Source: Zoogloeaceae bacterium (GTDB taxonomy: Bacteria; Pseudomonadota; Gammaproteobacteria; Burkholderiales; Rhodocyclaceae). Taken from it: a stretch of 5,554 bases of DNA. Made by a program: the position numbers and the translations under genes. The stretch is from NCBI GenBank assembly GCA_031259605.1, contig JAIRLE010000096.1:1-5554 (forward strand). The letters are read 5' to 3'. A model generated the notes under the pieces. The model was not told the DNA's origin and made no database searches. It saw nothing but the letters and a program-made list of their open reading frames with translations. Shown piece after piece: positions 1 through 5,554 of this stretch. Each line of letters begins with the position of its first letter. Within the stretch, counting starts at the first letter, position 1.

Positions 1-33
1 TCGAGCCAAAATCGTTTCTCGCAGGAAATTCAT
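1..33 (-). CDS. Start of a divergent gene of unknown function (5' end only)
   Basis: On the minus strand an ATG at 33-31 opens a frame that stays open to the window edge, giving only 11 residues, MNFLRETILAR. The start is chosen because AAGGAG lies nine bases upstream (43-48), a near-ideal Shine-Dalgarno site and the best ribosome binding site in the window. A second in-frame ATG at 54-52 would add seven residues (MRKERST) but has no visible ribosome site. The gene is transcribed away from ubiB, and the two share the roughly 245-base region between them. Eleven residues are too few to identify a family, so no product is proposed. The open frame plus a well-spaced site supports a real gene, but chance remains possible. 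Confidence 0.45.
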   Translation of the reverse strand, partial: MNFLRETILAR

Positions 34-42
34 GGTCGACCT

Positions 43-48
43 CTCCTT
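43..48 (-). promoter_or_regulatory. Shine-Dalgarno site of the divergent gene
   Basis: The minus strand reads AAGGAG here, a full match to the core anti-Shine-Dalgarno complement, with nine bases between it and the ATG at 33-31. It decides that start over the in-frame ATG at 54-52, which lies upstream of the site. Confidence 0.45.
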
Positions 49-105
49 GCGCATCTGGCATGCCGTCACAACAACCGACATGTTCTCCATGCTTCAACAG
101 ACAGC

Positions 106-125
106 GTTATATATATTTACATAAA
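106..125. promoter_or_regulatory. AT-rich block, probable promoter area between divergent genes
   Basis: This is a 20-base run of nearly pure A and T (TTATATATATTTACATAA) in an otherwise GC-rich window. On the minus strand it contains TATAAC (111-106), five of six matches to a sigma-70 -10 box, which would place a transcript start about 65 bases before the leftward gene. No good -35 box lies 16-18 bases upstream of it, so exact promoter elements are not assigned. On the plus strand TATATT (112-117) could serve as a -10 box, also without a convincing -35 partner. Confidence 0.3.
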
Positions 126-186
126 CACTCTCGGAAATCCGGTGATGCCGGGGTCATTCACAGGCAGGGGTTCACTCGCAATGACG
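125..186. repeat. Degenerate REP/dRS3-like dispersed intergenic repeat
   Basis: The stretch resembles the widespread proteobacterial intergenic repeat whose consensus I recall as GTCATTCCCGCGNAAGCGGGAATCC...GCAATGACG. Visible parts are GTCATT (153-158), AGGCAGGGGTTCACTCGC (162-179) and AATGAC (180-185). GTCATT and AATGAC form a 6-base inverted repeat around a 21-base loop. Upstream, CCGG (139-142) and CCGG (148-151) can pair across TGATG. Translated in frame, the stretch gives HSRKSGDAGVIHRQGFTRNDV, close to the spurious HSRESGNPV...AMT-type peptides this repeat class produces in many genomes. The copy is decayed. It lies upstream of ubiB and just downstream (in the plus direction) of the AT-rich block. 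Confidence 0.4.
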
Positions 187-277
187 TTTGGTTTGATCGG
201 AGCGGGAAGAAAAGGTTGTCGCGGGTTTCTTGCTTTATACTCTGTCTTTTTTCGTCCGCTTCTCCTGTCCTCTGAAC

Positions 278-1798
278 ATGATGCGTTTCTTCCGTTTGCT
301 CAGGATTTTCTTTATCGTCGCCCGTTACGGGCTGGACGATATGGTATTGGACATGGCGGCGGCGCACGGCTTGGCGCGCTGGGGACGGCGAGCGTTGTTC
401 TGGCGGGATTTGACGCGCCCAAGGGCGGAGCGTTTGCGTCTGGCATTGGAGCGGCTGGGGCCGATTTTCGTCAAGTTCGGACAGATGCTCTCCACGCGCC
501 GCGACTTGCTGCCGCCGGACATTGCCGACGAACTGGCGCGCTTGCAGGATCAGGTGCCGCCATTTTCGCCGGAAATCGCCCTGCTGGAAATCGAACGCGC
601 CTATGGACGGCCAGCGCGGGAGGTCTTCGGCACTTTCGATTCGACATGCGTCGCCTCGGCTTCCATCGCGCAGGTGCATTTCGCCGCCTTGCCGGACGGG
701 CGCGAAGTGGCGGTGAAAATCCTGCGTCCGGACATGCGCGGCGTCATCGAACACGATCTGGCGCTGATGGACATGGCTGCCTGGCTGCTGGAAAAAATCT
801 GGGCGGATGGTCGGCGCCTGAAAGCGCGCGCTGTCGTGGCGGAATTTGCCAAATACCTGCGCGACGAACTGGATTTGATGCGCGAAGCCGCCAACTGCGC
901 ACAGTTGCGCCGCAACTTTCTCGATTCCAATCTGCTCATCGTGCCGGAAGTCTTCTGGGACTGGTGCACTCCGACGGTGATGGTGATGCAGCGCATGCAG
1001 GGCACGCCCATTTCCCGCACGGACACCTTGCGCGCGCGCGGCGTGGATTTGCAGCGGCTATCCACGGCGGGCGTGGAGATTTTTTTCACCCAGGTGTTCC
1101 GGGACGGGTTTTTCCATGCCGACATGCACCCCGGCAACATCTTCGTGCACGACGATGGCCGTTACATCGCGCTGGATTTCGGCATCGTCGGCACGCTCAC
1201 GGATACCGACAAGAATTATCTGGCGCAGAATTTTCTCGCTTTTTTCCGGCGCGATTACCGGCGGGTGGCCGAGACGCATGTGGAATCCGGTTGGGTGCCG
1301 CAGGATACGCGCATCGATGAATTCGAGGCGGCAATTCGCGCCGTCTGCGAACCCATTTTTGATCGTCCCCTGAAGGACATCTCCTTCGGCAAGGTGCTGC
1401 TGCGCCTTTTCCAAACCAGCCGCCGCTTCAATGTGGAAATCCAGCCGCAGCTCATCATGCTGCAAAAAACCTTGTTGAACATCGAGGGTCTGGGGCGGCA
1501 GCTCGATCCGGAACTGGATTTATGGAAAACCGCCAAGCCCTTTCTCGAACGCTGGATGAACGAACAATTGGGCTGGCGCGGCTTCATTCGCGGCGTGCGG
1601 CGTGAAGCGCCGCAATGGGCGCAGCGTTTGCCGCAACTGCCGCGCCTTTTGGCGCATGCCCTGCAACCGGTGGGCACCGCGCCGGACAAAGCCCTGCAAA
1701 AGGAGGTGCGCCGCATCAATGCCGCCCTGCGCGGGCAGAACTGCTGGCTGGCGCTGCTGGCGGCGCTGCTGGCATTGATGCTCTTCAGAATATGGTAA
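278..1798 (+). CDS. ubiB: UbiB, atypical protein-kinase-like ATPase of ubiquinone biosynthesis
   Basis: UbiB is a membrane-associated ABC1/ADCK/UbiB-family protein that supports the ring-modifying steps of coenzyme Q biosynthesis; its ATPase activity is thought to help extract or present lipid intermediates to the Ubi complex. Visible family features, in order (506 residues from 278): the KxGQ motif KFGQ at 66-69; the alanine-rich nucleotide loop VASASIAQVH at 125-134, which replaces the usual glycine-rich loop; the ATP-binding lysine in AVKILRP (K147); the ExD motif (E197, D199); the catalytic loop HADMHPGN at 280-287 (D282, N287); the metal-binding DFG at 300-302; and one hydrophobic C-terminal membrane segment at about 489-506. 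Length is normal and nothing key is missing. The next codon, ATG at 281, is an equally good start (MRFFRLLRI matches family N-termini). A TTG at 230 would add a poorly matching extension. No Shine-Dalgarno is visible at 278/281. The usual partners ubiE and ubiJ are not in this window. The stop overlaps the SNF2 gene. Confidence 0.95.
   Translation: MMRFFRLLRIFFIVARYGLDDMVLDMAAAHGLARWGRRALFWRDLTRPRAERLRLALERLGPIFVKFGQMLSTRRDLLPPDIADELARLQDQVPPFSPEIALLEIERAYGRPAREVFGTFDSTCVASASIAQVHFAALPDGREVAVKILRPDMRGVIEHDLALMDMAAWLLEKIWADGRRLKARAVVAEFAKYLRDELDLMREAANCAQLRRNFLDSNLLIVPEVFWDWCTPTVMVMQRMQGTPISRTDTLRARGVDLQRLSTAGVEIFFTQVFRDGFFHADMHPGNIFVHDDGRYIALDFGIVGTLTDTDKNYLAQNFLAFFRRDYRRVAETHVESGWVPQDTRIDEFEAAIRAVCEPIFDRPLKDISFGKVLLRLFQTSRRFNVEIQPQLIMLQKTLLNIEGLGRQLDPELDLWKTAKPFLERWMNEQLGWRGFIRGVRREAPQWAQRLPQLPRLLAHALQPVGTAPDKALQKEVRRINAALRGQNCWLALLAALLALMLFRIW
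1792..1798 (+). other. Stop/start overlap of ubiB and the SNF2 gene (ATGGTAA)
   Basis: The SNF2 ATG (1792-1794) begins four bases before the ubiB TAA (1796-1798), in a different frame. No purine-rich Shine-Dalgarno precedes this ATG: the 20 bases before it are CTGGCATTGATGCTCTTCAG-like and pyrimidine-mixed. Translation of the second gene therefore probably depends on ribosomes finishing ubiB, which implies co-transcription. Confidence 0.75.
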
Positions 1799-3825
1799 CG
1801 AACGCCGCCGCTCATGCCAAGGCCGCTGTTTCCGCGCCAGAGCCTTCGCCCGGCGTCTTGTCGTGGATTCACGATCTCAGGAATCTAAGCCAGGCGGTGG
1901 AAAACAGACGCGCCTTTGCGCGCCGGGAGCATTCGCCGAAAACTCCGCTTCCCGGAATCGTCGAGACCGAGCCGGATATACTGGAAGCCGAAGGTTGGGA
2001 AGCGCATGTCAGGGAAAACACCAGCGGCGGGATCGATCTGGACATGAGCATACTGGCGGCTGGCGAGCGTCTGCCGCTCGCCGTCCTGCTTGCCGACTTG
2101 CTGCGCCGCGAGGCGCGCTGGCTGGACGCCCTGTCGATATCCGATATTCCTGATGATGAAAACATCCTGCTTTTTAGCGCGAACAACCGTTGTTTGCGGG
2201 TGCGCGCCGAACGCATCAAGCCGCTGGTGCGTTTGTTGATCGATCTCTTCGACGGGCATCGCTACGGGCCGCTGCGCCTTTCCCGCTTTGACGCCGAACG
2301 TCTCGATTTTCTGCAGGATACGCGCCGCTGGCAGTTTCACGGAGCGGAATCCGTGCGCCAACTGGGAGAGCGTCTGCGCAACGCGCAGGGCGTACAGGCG
2401 GTCGCGCCGCCTAGAGGATTGCGCCTCGAACTGCGCGATTATCAGCGCCGGGGCCTGGCCTGGCTGCAATATCTGCGTGAACACGGACTTTCCGGCATCC
2501 TTGCCGACGACATGGGGCTGGGCAAGACCGCGCAGACGCTGGCGCACCTGCTGTGCGAAAAGGAAGCCGGACGCCTGACGTGTCCAGCGCTGGTGGTCCT
2601 GCCCACATCGCTCATCTTCAACTGGAAAAACGAAGCCGTCCGCTACGCGCCCGATCTGCGCGTGTTGAGCCTGCACGGTCATGGCCGCCGCAGCCGCTTC
2701 GTCCATATCCCGGAGCATGACGTCATTCTCACCACGTACCCGCTGCTCTGGCGCGACGGCGAGGCGTTGCGCGCCCACGATTATTACATGCTGGTGCTGG
2801 ACGAGGCGCAGATGGTGAAGAACGCGCGCAGCAAGAGCGCGAAGGAAATCCGCCGCATCCGCGCCACGCACCGCCTTTGCCTCACGGGCACGCCGCTGGA
2901 AAACCATCTGGGCGAATTGTGGACGCAGTTCGATTTTCTCTTGCCGGGATTTCTGGGCGATCTGAAGAGCTTTACCCGCATGTGGCGCAATCCCATTGAA
3001 AAGCATGGCGATGCGCTGCGCCGCGACTTGCTGGCGCGGCGCGTCCGTCCCTTCATCCTGCGCCGGAAGAAAGACGAAGTGGCCACCGAATTGCCGCCCA
3101 AGACCACCATCATCCGCAGCGTGGAGCTTGTCGGCGGACAGCGTGACCTGTACGCCGCGGTGCGCGCCGCGATGGACGAACGGGTGCGCGCCCAAATCGC
3201 CCGCCATGGCCTGATGCAAAGCCAGATGGTCATTCTCGACGCGCTCCTGAAATTGCGCCAGGTCTGCTGCGATCCGCGCCTGGTCAAATCCGCCGCCGCG
3301 CACAGGATCCGCGAAAGCGCCAAGCTCGCCCTGCTCATGGACATGCTGCCGGAGATGGTGACGGAAGGACGGCGTGTCCTGCTGTTTTCGCAATTCACCG
3401 CCATGCTCCATCTCATCCAGATCGAGCTGGACAATGCCCGCTTGCCTTACTTGCGGCTCACGGGCGAGACCCGGGATCGGGAAACGCCGATCAAGGCGTT
3501 TCAAGCCGGAGCCGCGCCAATTTTTCTCATCAGCCTGAAAGCGGGCGGCGTGGGACTGAACCTGACGGCGGCGGACACCATCATCCATTACGACCCATGG
3601 TGGAATCCGGCGGTGGAAAACCAGGCCACCGACCGCGCCTATCGTCTGGGCCAGGACAAGCCGGTGTTCGTCTACAAGCTGATTATCGCGAACAGCATCG
3701 AAGAAAAAATCCTTGCCCTGCAAGAAAAAAAGGCCAGCCTCGTCAGCGGCATTCTTTCCGAAGGACAGGCCAATACTCCGAAATTCGACCCCGAAGACCT
3801 CGCCGCCCTGCTGGCACCCTTGTAA
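1792..3825 (+). CDS. SNF2-family DEAD/DEAH helicase-like ATPase, short form without SWIM domain
   Basis: This is a cytoplasmic superfamily 2 ATPase of the Swi2/Snf2 (RapA/HepA-like) group, expected to translocate on double-stranded DNA and remodel protein-DNA or polymerase complexes; the client is unknown. From the ATG at 1792 it has 677 residues. Motifs in order: Q-motif region LRDYQRRGLAWL (Y217, Q218); motif I DDMGLGKT (239-246, K245); motif Ia VVLPTSLIFNW (268-278); motif II DEAQ (337-340); motif III LTGTPLEN (364-371); motif IV-like VLLFSQF (about 529-535); motif V SLKAGGVGLNLT (581-592); motif VI with QATDRAYRLGQ (611-621, R615, R618). All catalytic residues are present. The first 200 residues keep a short GWEAHV...GIDLDMSIL segment like the pre-helicase part of long bacterial homologues, but have only one cysteine and no CxC...CxH zinc finger. 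An open frame continues upstream to 1615 but only shadows ubiB, so 1792 is preferred. It overlaps ubiB and converges on the autotransporter gene. Confidence 0.93.
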   Translation: MVTNAAAHAKAAVSAPEPSPGVLSWIHDLRNLSQAVENRRAFARREHSPKTPLPGIVETEPDILEAEGWEAHVRENTSGGIDLDMSILAAGERLPLAVLLADLLRREARWLDALSISDIPDDENILLFSANNRCLRVRAERIKPLVRLLIDLFDGHRYGPLRLSRFDAERLDFLQDTRRWQFHGAESVRQLGERLRNAQGVQAVAPPRGLRLELRDYQRRGLAWLQYLREHGLSGILADDMGLGKTAQTLAHLLCEKEAGRLTCPALVVLPTSLIFNWKNEAVRYAPDLRVLSLHGHGRRSRFVHIPEHDVILTTYPLLWRDGEALRAHDYYMLVLDEAQMVKNARSKSAKEIRRIRATHRLCLTGTPLENHLGELWTQFDFLLPGFLGDLKSFTRMWRNPIEKHGDALRRDLLARRVRPFILRRKKDEVATELPPKTTIIRSVELVGGQRDLYAAVRAAMDERVRAQIARHGLMQSQMVILDALLKLRQVCCDPRLVKSAAAHRIRESAKLALLMDMLPEMVTEGRRVLLFSQFTAMLHLIQIELDNARLPYLRLTGETRDRETPIKAFQAGAAPIFLISLKAGGVGLNLTAADTIIHYDPWWNPAVENQATDRAYRLGQDKPVFVYKLIIANSIEEKILALQEKKASLVSGILSEGQANTPKFDPEDLAALLAPL

Positions 3826-3840
3826 CGGTAACGGCACCCT
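3813..3840. repeat. Short direct repeat spanning the SNF2 stop codon
   Basis: GGCACCCT occurs at 3813-3820, in the last codons of the SNF2 gene, and again at 3833-3840, with GTAACGGTAACG (a 6-base tandem) between them. The second copy lies in the intergenic gap. It could be a small local duplication or slippage product. Its size makes chance a realistic alternative. Confidence 0.35.
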
Positions 3841-3872
3841 GACCGTCATCCAATCCCCAACGTCTATGAAAG

Positions 3873-3890
3873 CAACAGGTTGTCCCGTTG
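3873..3890 (-). terminator. Weak hairpin in the convergent gap, possible terminator
   Basis: On the minus strand, CAACGGG and CCTGTTG pair across a four-base loop (ACAA), seven pairs with one mismatch, followed by GCTTTCAT. It begins about 24 bases after the autotransporter stop. The trailing T run is only three bases, so intrinsic termination would be weak. A second small inverted repeat (ACGGT 3825-3829 with ACCGT 3842-3846) has a 12-base loop and no T run. No strong bidirectional terminator is visible between the two convergent genes. Confidence 0.22.
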
Positions 3891-3913
3891 TGGAGGACCA
3901 GCTCTCTCCCGGC

Positions 3914-5554
3914 TCAGAACTCCAATCTGATCCGCAAGCTCCCGGTCACGCCTTCCCTCTTGCCCGTATAGCCCTGAACGCCCAGGTCAAAGGACAGGGG
4001 CAGCGTTGCCGAGGGAGTGAGGGTCAGGCCGAGTTCCCCGATGCCCGTGTCCCCGCGCAGGGAAGGGGCGTCTATGGAAAAGCCGTTGGTCGTGGCTCTG
4101 GCCCTGCCGTCGAACTCATGCTCCCAGGCCGCGCCGACGTAGGGGCTGAAATATTCGTTCACGGTATAGGCGAAGCGCCCGCCGACGCGCAGGCGGCTGG
4201 AATCCGCGTCCTTGAAGCGCACCCTGTCGCCGGTGGACAGCGTGACGGAATCGCCTTCCTGCCGGGTCCAGAAGTATTTGCCGTAGAGGTCGAGGGAAGC
4301 CGCCTCCGTGATGTTCCAGATATAGCCGCCTCCGAGATGGAAGCCGTAGTAGGCGGATGAGGAATCGTATTCCGCCCTGCGGCCCGAGGCGTCGCGCAGA
4401 TCGGAACTGTCGTACTCGTTATGGACGCCGCCCGCGCGGAAAGAGGCTTCCGCGTAAAAATGCCCCGGCCCGGTGTTGATGAAGTCCATGCGGCCGAGGA
4501 TGCCGCCGCCCGCGTAATACGTGTCGCCGTCGCCGTCCACGGAAGCGGCGTTGCTGAAGGAATTGTGCGTGTCGTACGAGCCGTTGCCGTACTCGAAAAA
4601 CGCGCCCAGGGTGAGCCGCCCCGGCGCAAGGTCGGTTCCCCAGGCCAGACCGGCCAGCAGGGAAAGGCTGTTCATGTCAACGTGCGATCCGGTGTTGTAG
4701 CGCAGGGAAGCGCCGGAGAGCGCGCCGAATCCGGCAAAGCCATAGGTTCCCGCCGTTCCGGCGGCGCTGACGGCGGCGTTGGTGCCCCGGTCCGCGATGA
4801 GGTCGGAGCCTTGCAGGGCCAGGGTCATGCCGCCGAGTCGGCCTTCGGAAAGGGCTTTGGACTGTTCCGTGGCCCGGCCCGGACTCACCTGCGCCACAAC
4901 CGCGCTCAGGACGCCGCTGAGCGGATCAACGGTCGTGGCGGCGGTGATGTCGTGCGCCACGGTGGAACCGATCCGGACAATGCCGCTGCCGCGCTGAAGG
5001 CCGGTTGCCATGAGCGTTTTCCCCGGATCAACCTCAAGCAGGGTCAGAGTGGAACCGGGGGTCAGGGCCGTGCCGCCCGCCAGACCCACGTTGTAGGTGC
5101 TGCCGCTGACATTGGCGTCGCCGGTGACCTTCAACAGGGGAGCCGTGGGATTGACGGAGGAAATGAAGTTCAGGGTGGCGTTCACGGCGCTCAGGTCGCC
5201 GTCATAGGTGGCGCTCTGGCCGTTGGCCGCGTTGACGTTCAGGGAACCGCTGTCCAGGGAGTGACTGTAGGAGCCTTTCTGGAAGGTCGCCCCGCCGTAC
5301 AGGGTCAGGTCTTTTGAAGAAGTCAGATTGCCGTTCAGGGCCAGGGTTCCGCTGCGCACCGTGGTCATGCCGGTGTAGGTGTTCGTTCCGCTCAAGGTCA
5401 ATGTGCCTGTGCCGGTCTTGGTCAGGGAACCCGTTCCGCTCATGTTGCCCGCATATGTGCCGCTGGCGGTCTGATGGAATTCCACGGCGGCGTTGTTGGT
5501 GATAGCGCCTTGCAGGCTGTTCGTGTCGCCCGCCAGGGTTCCGGCGCTCACCGT
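3914..5554 (-). CDS. Autotransporter (type Va secretion), C-terminal part: passenger repeats plus beta-barrel
   Basis: The frame is open from the window edge to the TGA at 3916-3914, about 547 codons; the signal peptide and most of the passenger lie outside. Autotransporters cross the inner membrane by Sec, and their C-terminal barrel inserts in the outer membrane and displays or releases the passenger. Visible parts, counted from 5551: a passenger-associated repeat at about 39-72 (GTGSLTKTGTGTLTLSG, then NTYTG and TTV.SGTL); a conserved pre-barrel beta region at about 100-175; a helical linker starting near S223 (SPGRATEQSKALSEGRLGG); and a barrel of roughly 290 residues with alternating strands ending LRIRLEF, whose terminal Phe is the usual BAM-recognition feature. 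The passenger function (adhesin or other) cannot be told from this part. The GTG at 5551 is internal, not a start. The gene converges on the SNF2 gene with an 88-base gap. By eye, 6 of 25 arginines are AGG/AGA versus about 8 of 128 in the two upstream genes. Confidence 0.93.
   Translation of the reverse strand, partial: TVSAGTLAGDTNSLQGAITNNAAVEFHQTASGTYAGNMSGTGSLTKTGTGTLTLSGTNTYTGMTTVRSGTLALNGNLTSSKDLTLYGGATFQKGSYSHSLDSGSLNVNAANGQSATYDGDLSAVNATLNFISSVNPTAPLLKVTGDANVSGSTYNVGLAGGTALTPGSTLTLLEVDPGKTLMATGLQRGSGIVRIGSTVAHDITAATTVDPLSGVLSAVVAQVSPGRATEQSKALSEGRLGGMTLALQGSDLIADRGTNAAVSAAGTAGTYGFAGFGALSGASLRYNTGSHVDMNSLSLLAGLAWGTDLAPGRLTLGAFFEYGNGSYDTHNSFSNAASVDGDGDTYYAGGGILGRMDFINTGPGHFYAEASFRAGGVHNEYDSSDLRDASGRRAEYDSSSAYYGFHLGGGYIWNITEAASLDLYGKYFWTRQEGDSVTLSTGDRVRFKDADSSRLRVGGRFAYTVNEYFSPYVGAAWEHEFDGRARATTNGFSIDAPSLRGDTGIGELGLTLTPSATLPLSFDLGVQGYTGKREGVTGSLRIRLEF
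5336..5437 (-). other. Passenger-associated transport repeat within the autotransporter
   Basis: The segment encodes GTGSLTKTGTGTLTLSG followed by TNTYTGMTTVRSGTLAL, the classic pattern of the autotransporter passenger-associated repeat (PATR family), which forms turns of a right-handed beta-helix. The tail of a preceding unit (TVSAGTL) is cut by the window edge. The spacing between the equivalent valines is 64 residues, so the passenger appears to be built from imperfect units of about 192 bases. Confidence 0.65.

Noticed and set aside
216..241. Possible sigma-70 promoter for ubiB: TTGTCG (216-221) and TATACT (236-241)
   Set aside because: Both boxes look reasonable alone and the position would suit ubiB, but the spacer is 14 bases instead of 16-18, and no extended -10 TG is in register.
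60..275. A 71-codon open frame in the intergenic region before ubiB
   Set aside because: No ribosome site, and its middle is the translation of the REP-like repeat; the end overlaps the ubiB leader.
230..280. TTG start at 230 giving UbiB 16 extra residues
   Set aside because: The added residues do not match UbiB N-termini, whereas translation from 278/281 begins with the expected MRFFRLLRI-type sequence.
142..1320. A 392-codon plus-strand frame overlapping ubiB
   Set aside because: It is out of frame with the clearly conserved UbiB sequence and shows only Arg/Ala/Gly-rich shadow composition; its beginning is the translated intergenic repeat.
1885..3849. A 654-codon open frame on the minus strand opposite the SNF2 gene
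   Set aside because: It mirrors the SNF2 coding sequence, has no recognisable motifs and a biased His/Gln/Arg-rich composition. Long antisense frames are a normal side effect of GC-rich codon use.
4421..5317. A 298-codon plus-strand frame opposite the autotransporter, and a related one at 3713-4360
   Set aside because: Both are low-complexity Gly/Ala/Arg-rich shadows of the barrel and passenger coding strand; neither has a ribosome site or domain.

Overview
The window most likely comes from a GC-rich betaproteobacterium. The main evidence is the UbiB protein, whose sequence follows betaproteobacterial UbiB as I remember it almost from end to end (for example the stretches around KFGQMLSTRRDLLP, FFTQVFRDGFFHADMHPGN and NYLAQNFLAFF). 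A large outer-membrane autotransporter confirms a diderm (Gram-negative) cell. I cannot name the genus from the sequence alone.

Layout: (1) Positions 1-33 hold the first 11 codons of a leftward gene with a good Shine-Dalgarno site; the rest lies outside the window. (2) Positions 34-277 are an intergenic region between divergent genes. It contains an AT-rich block (about 106-125), the likely promoter area, and a degenerate copy of a dispersed REP/dRS3-like intergenic repeat (about 125-186). (3) 278-1798 is ubiB, encoding an atypical kinase/ATPase of ubiquinone biosynthesis with all key motifs intact. (4) 1792-3825 is a SNF2-family helicase/translocase. Its start codon overlaps the ubiB stop (ATGGTAA), so the two are probably co-transcribed and translationally coupled. 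It carries the full helicase core but lacks the N-terminal SWIM zinc finger common in long bacterial homologues. (5) 3826-3913 is a short convergent intergenic gap with a small direct repeat, weak hairpins and an odd autotransporter-like coding snippet. (6) 3914-5554 on the minus strand is the C-terminal part of a type Va autotransporter: passenger repeats, a helical linker and a complete beta-barrel ending in Phe. Its 5' end is outside the window.

ubiB and the SNF2 gene form a two-gene rightward unit without an obvious shared pathway; the link is one of expression. The autotransporter is independent, convergent, and uses AGG/AGA arginine codons noticeably more often than its neighbours, which hints at a different origin. 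I found no defence island, CRISPR array, RNA gene or clearly new multi-gene system. The best leads are the short SNF2 protein overlapping ubiB, the degenerate repeat at the divergent promoter, and the foreign-looking autotransporter with its nearby sequence fragment.
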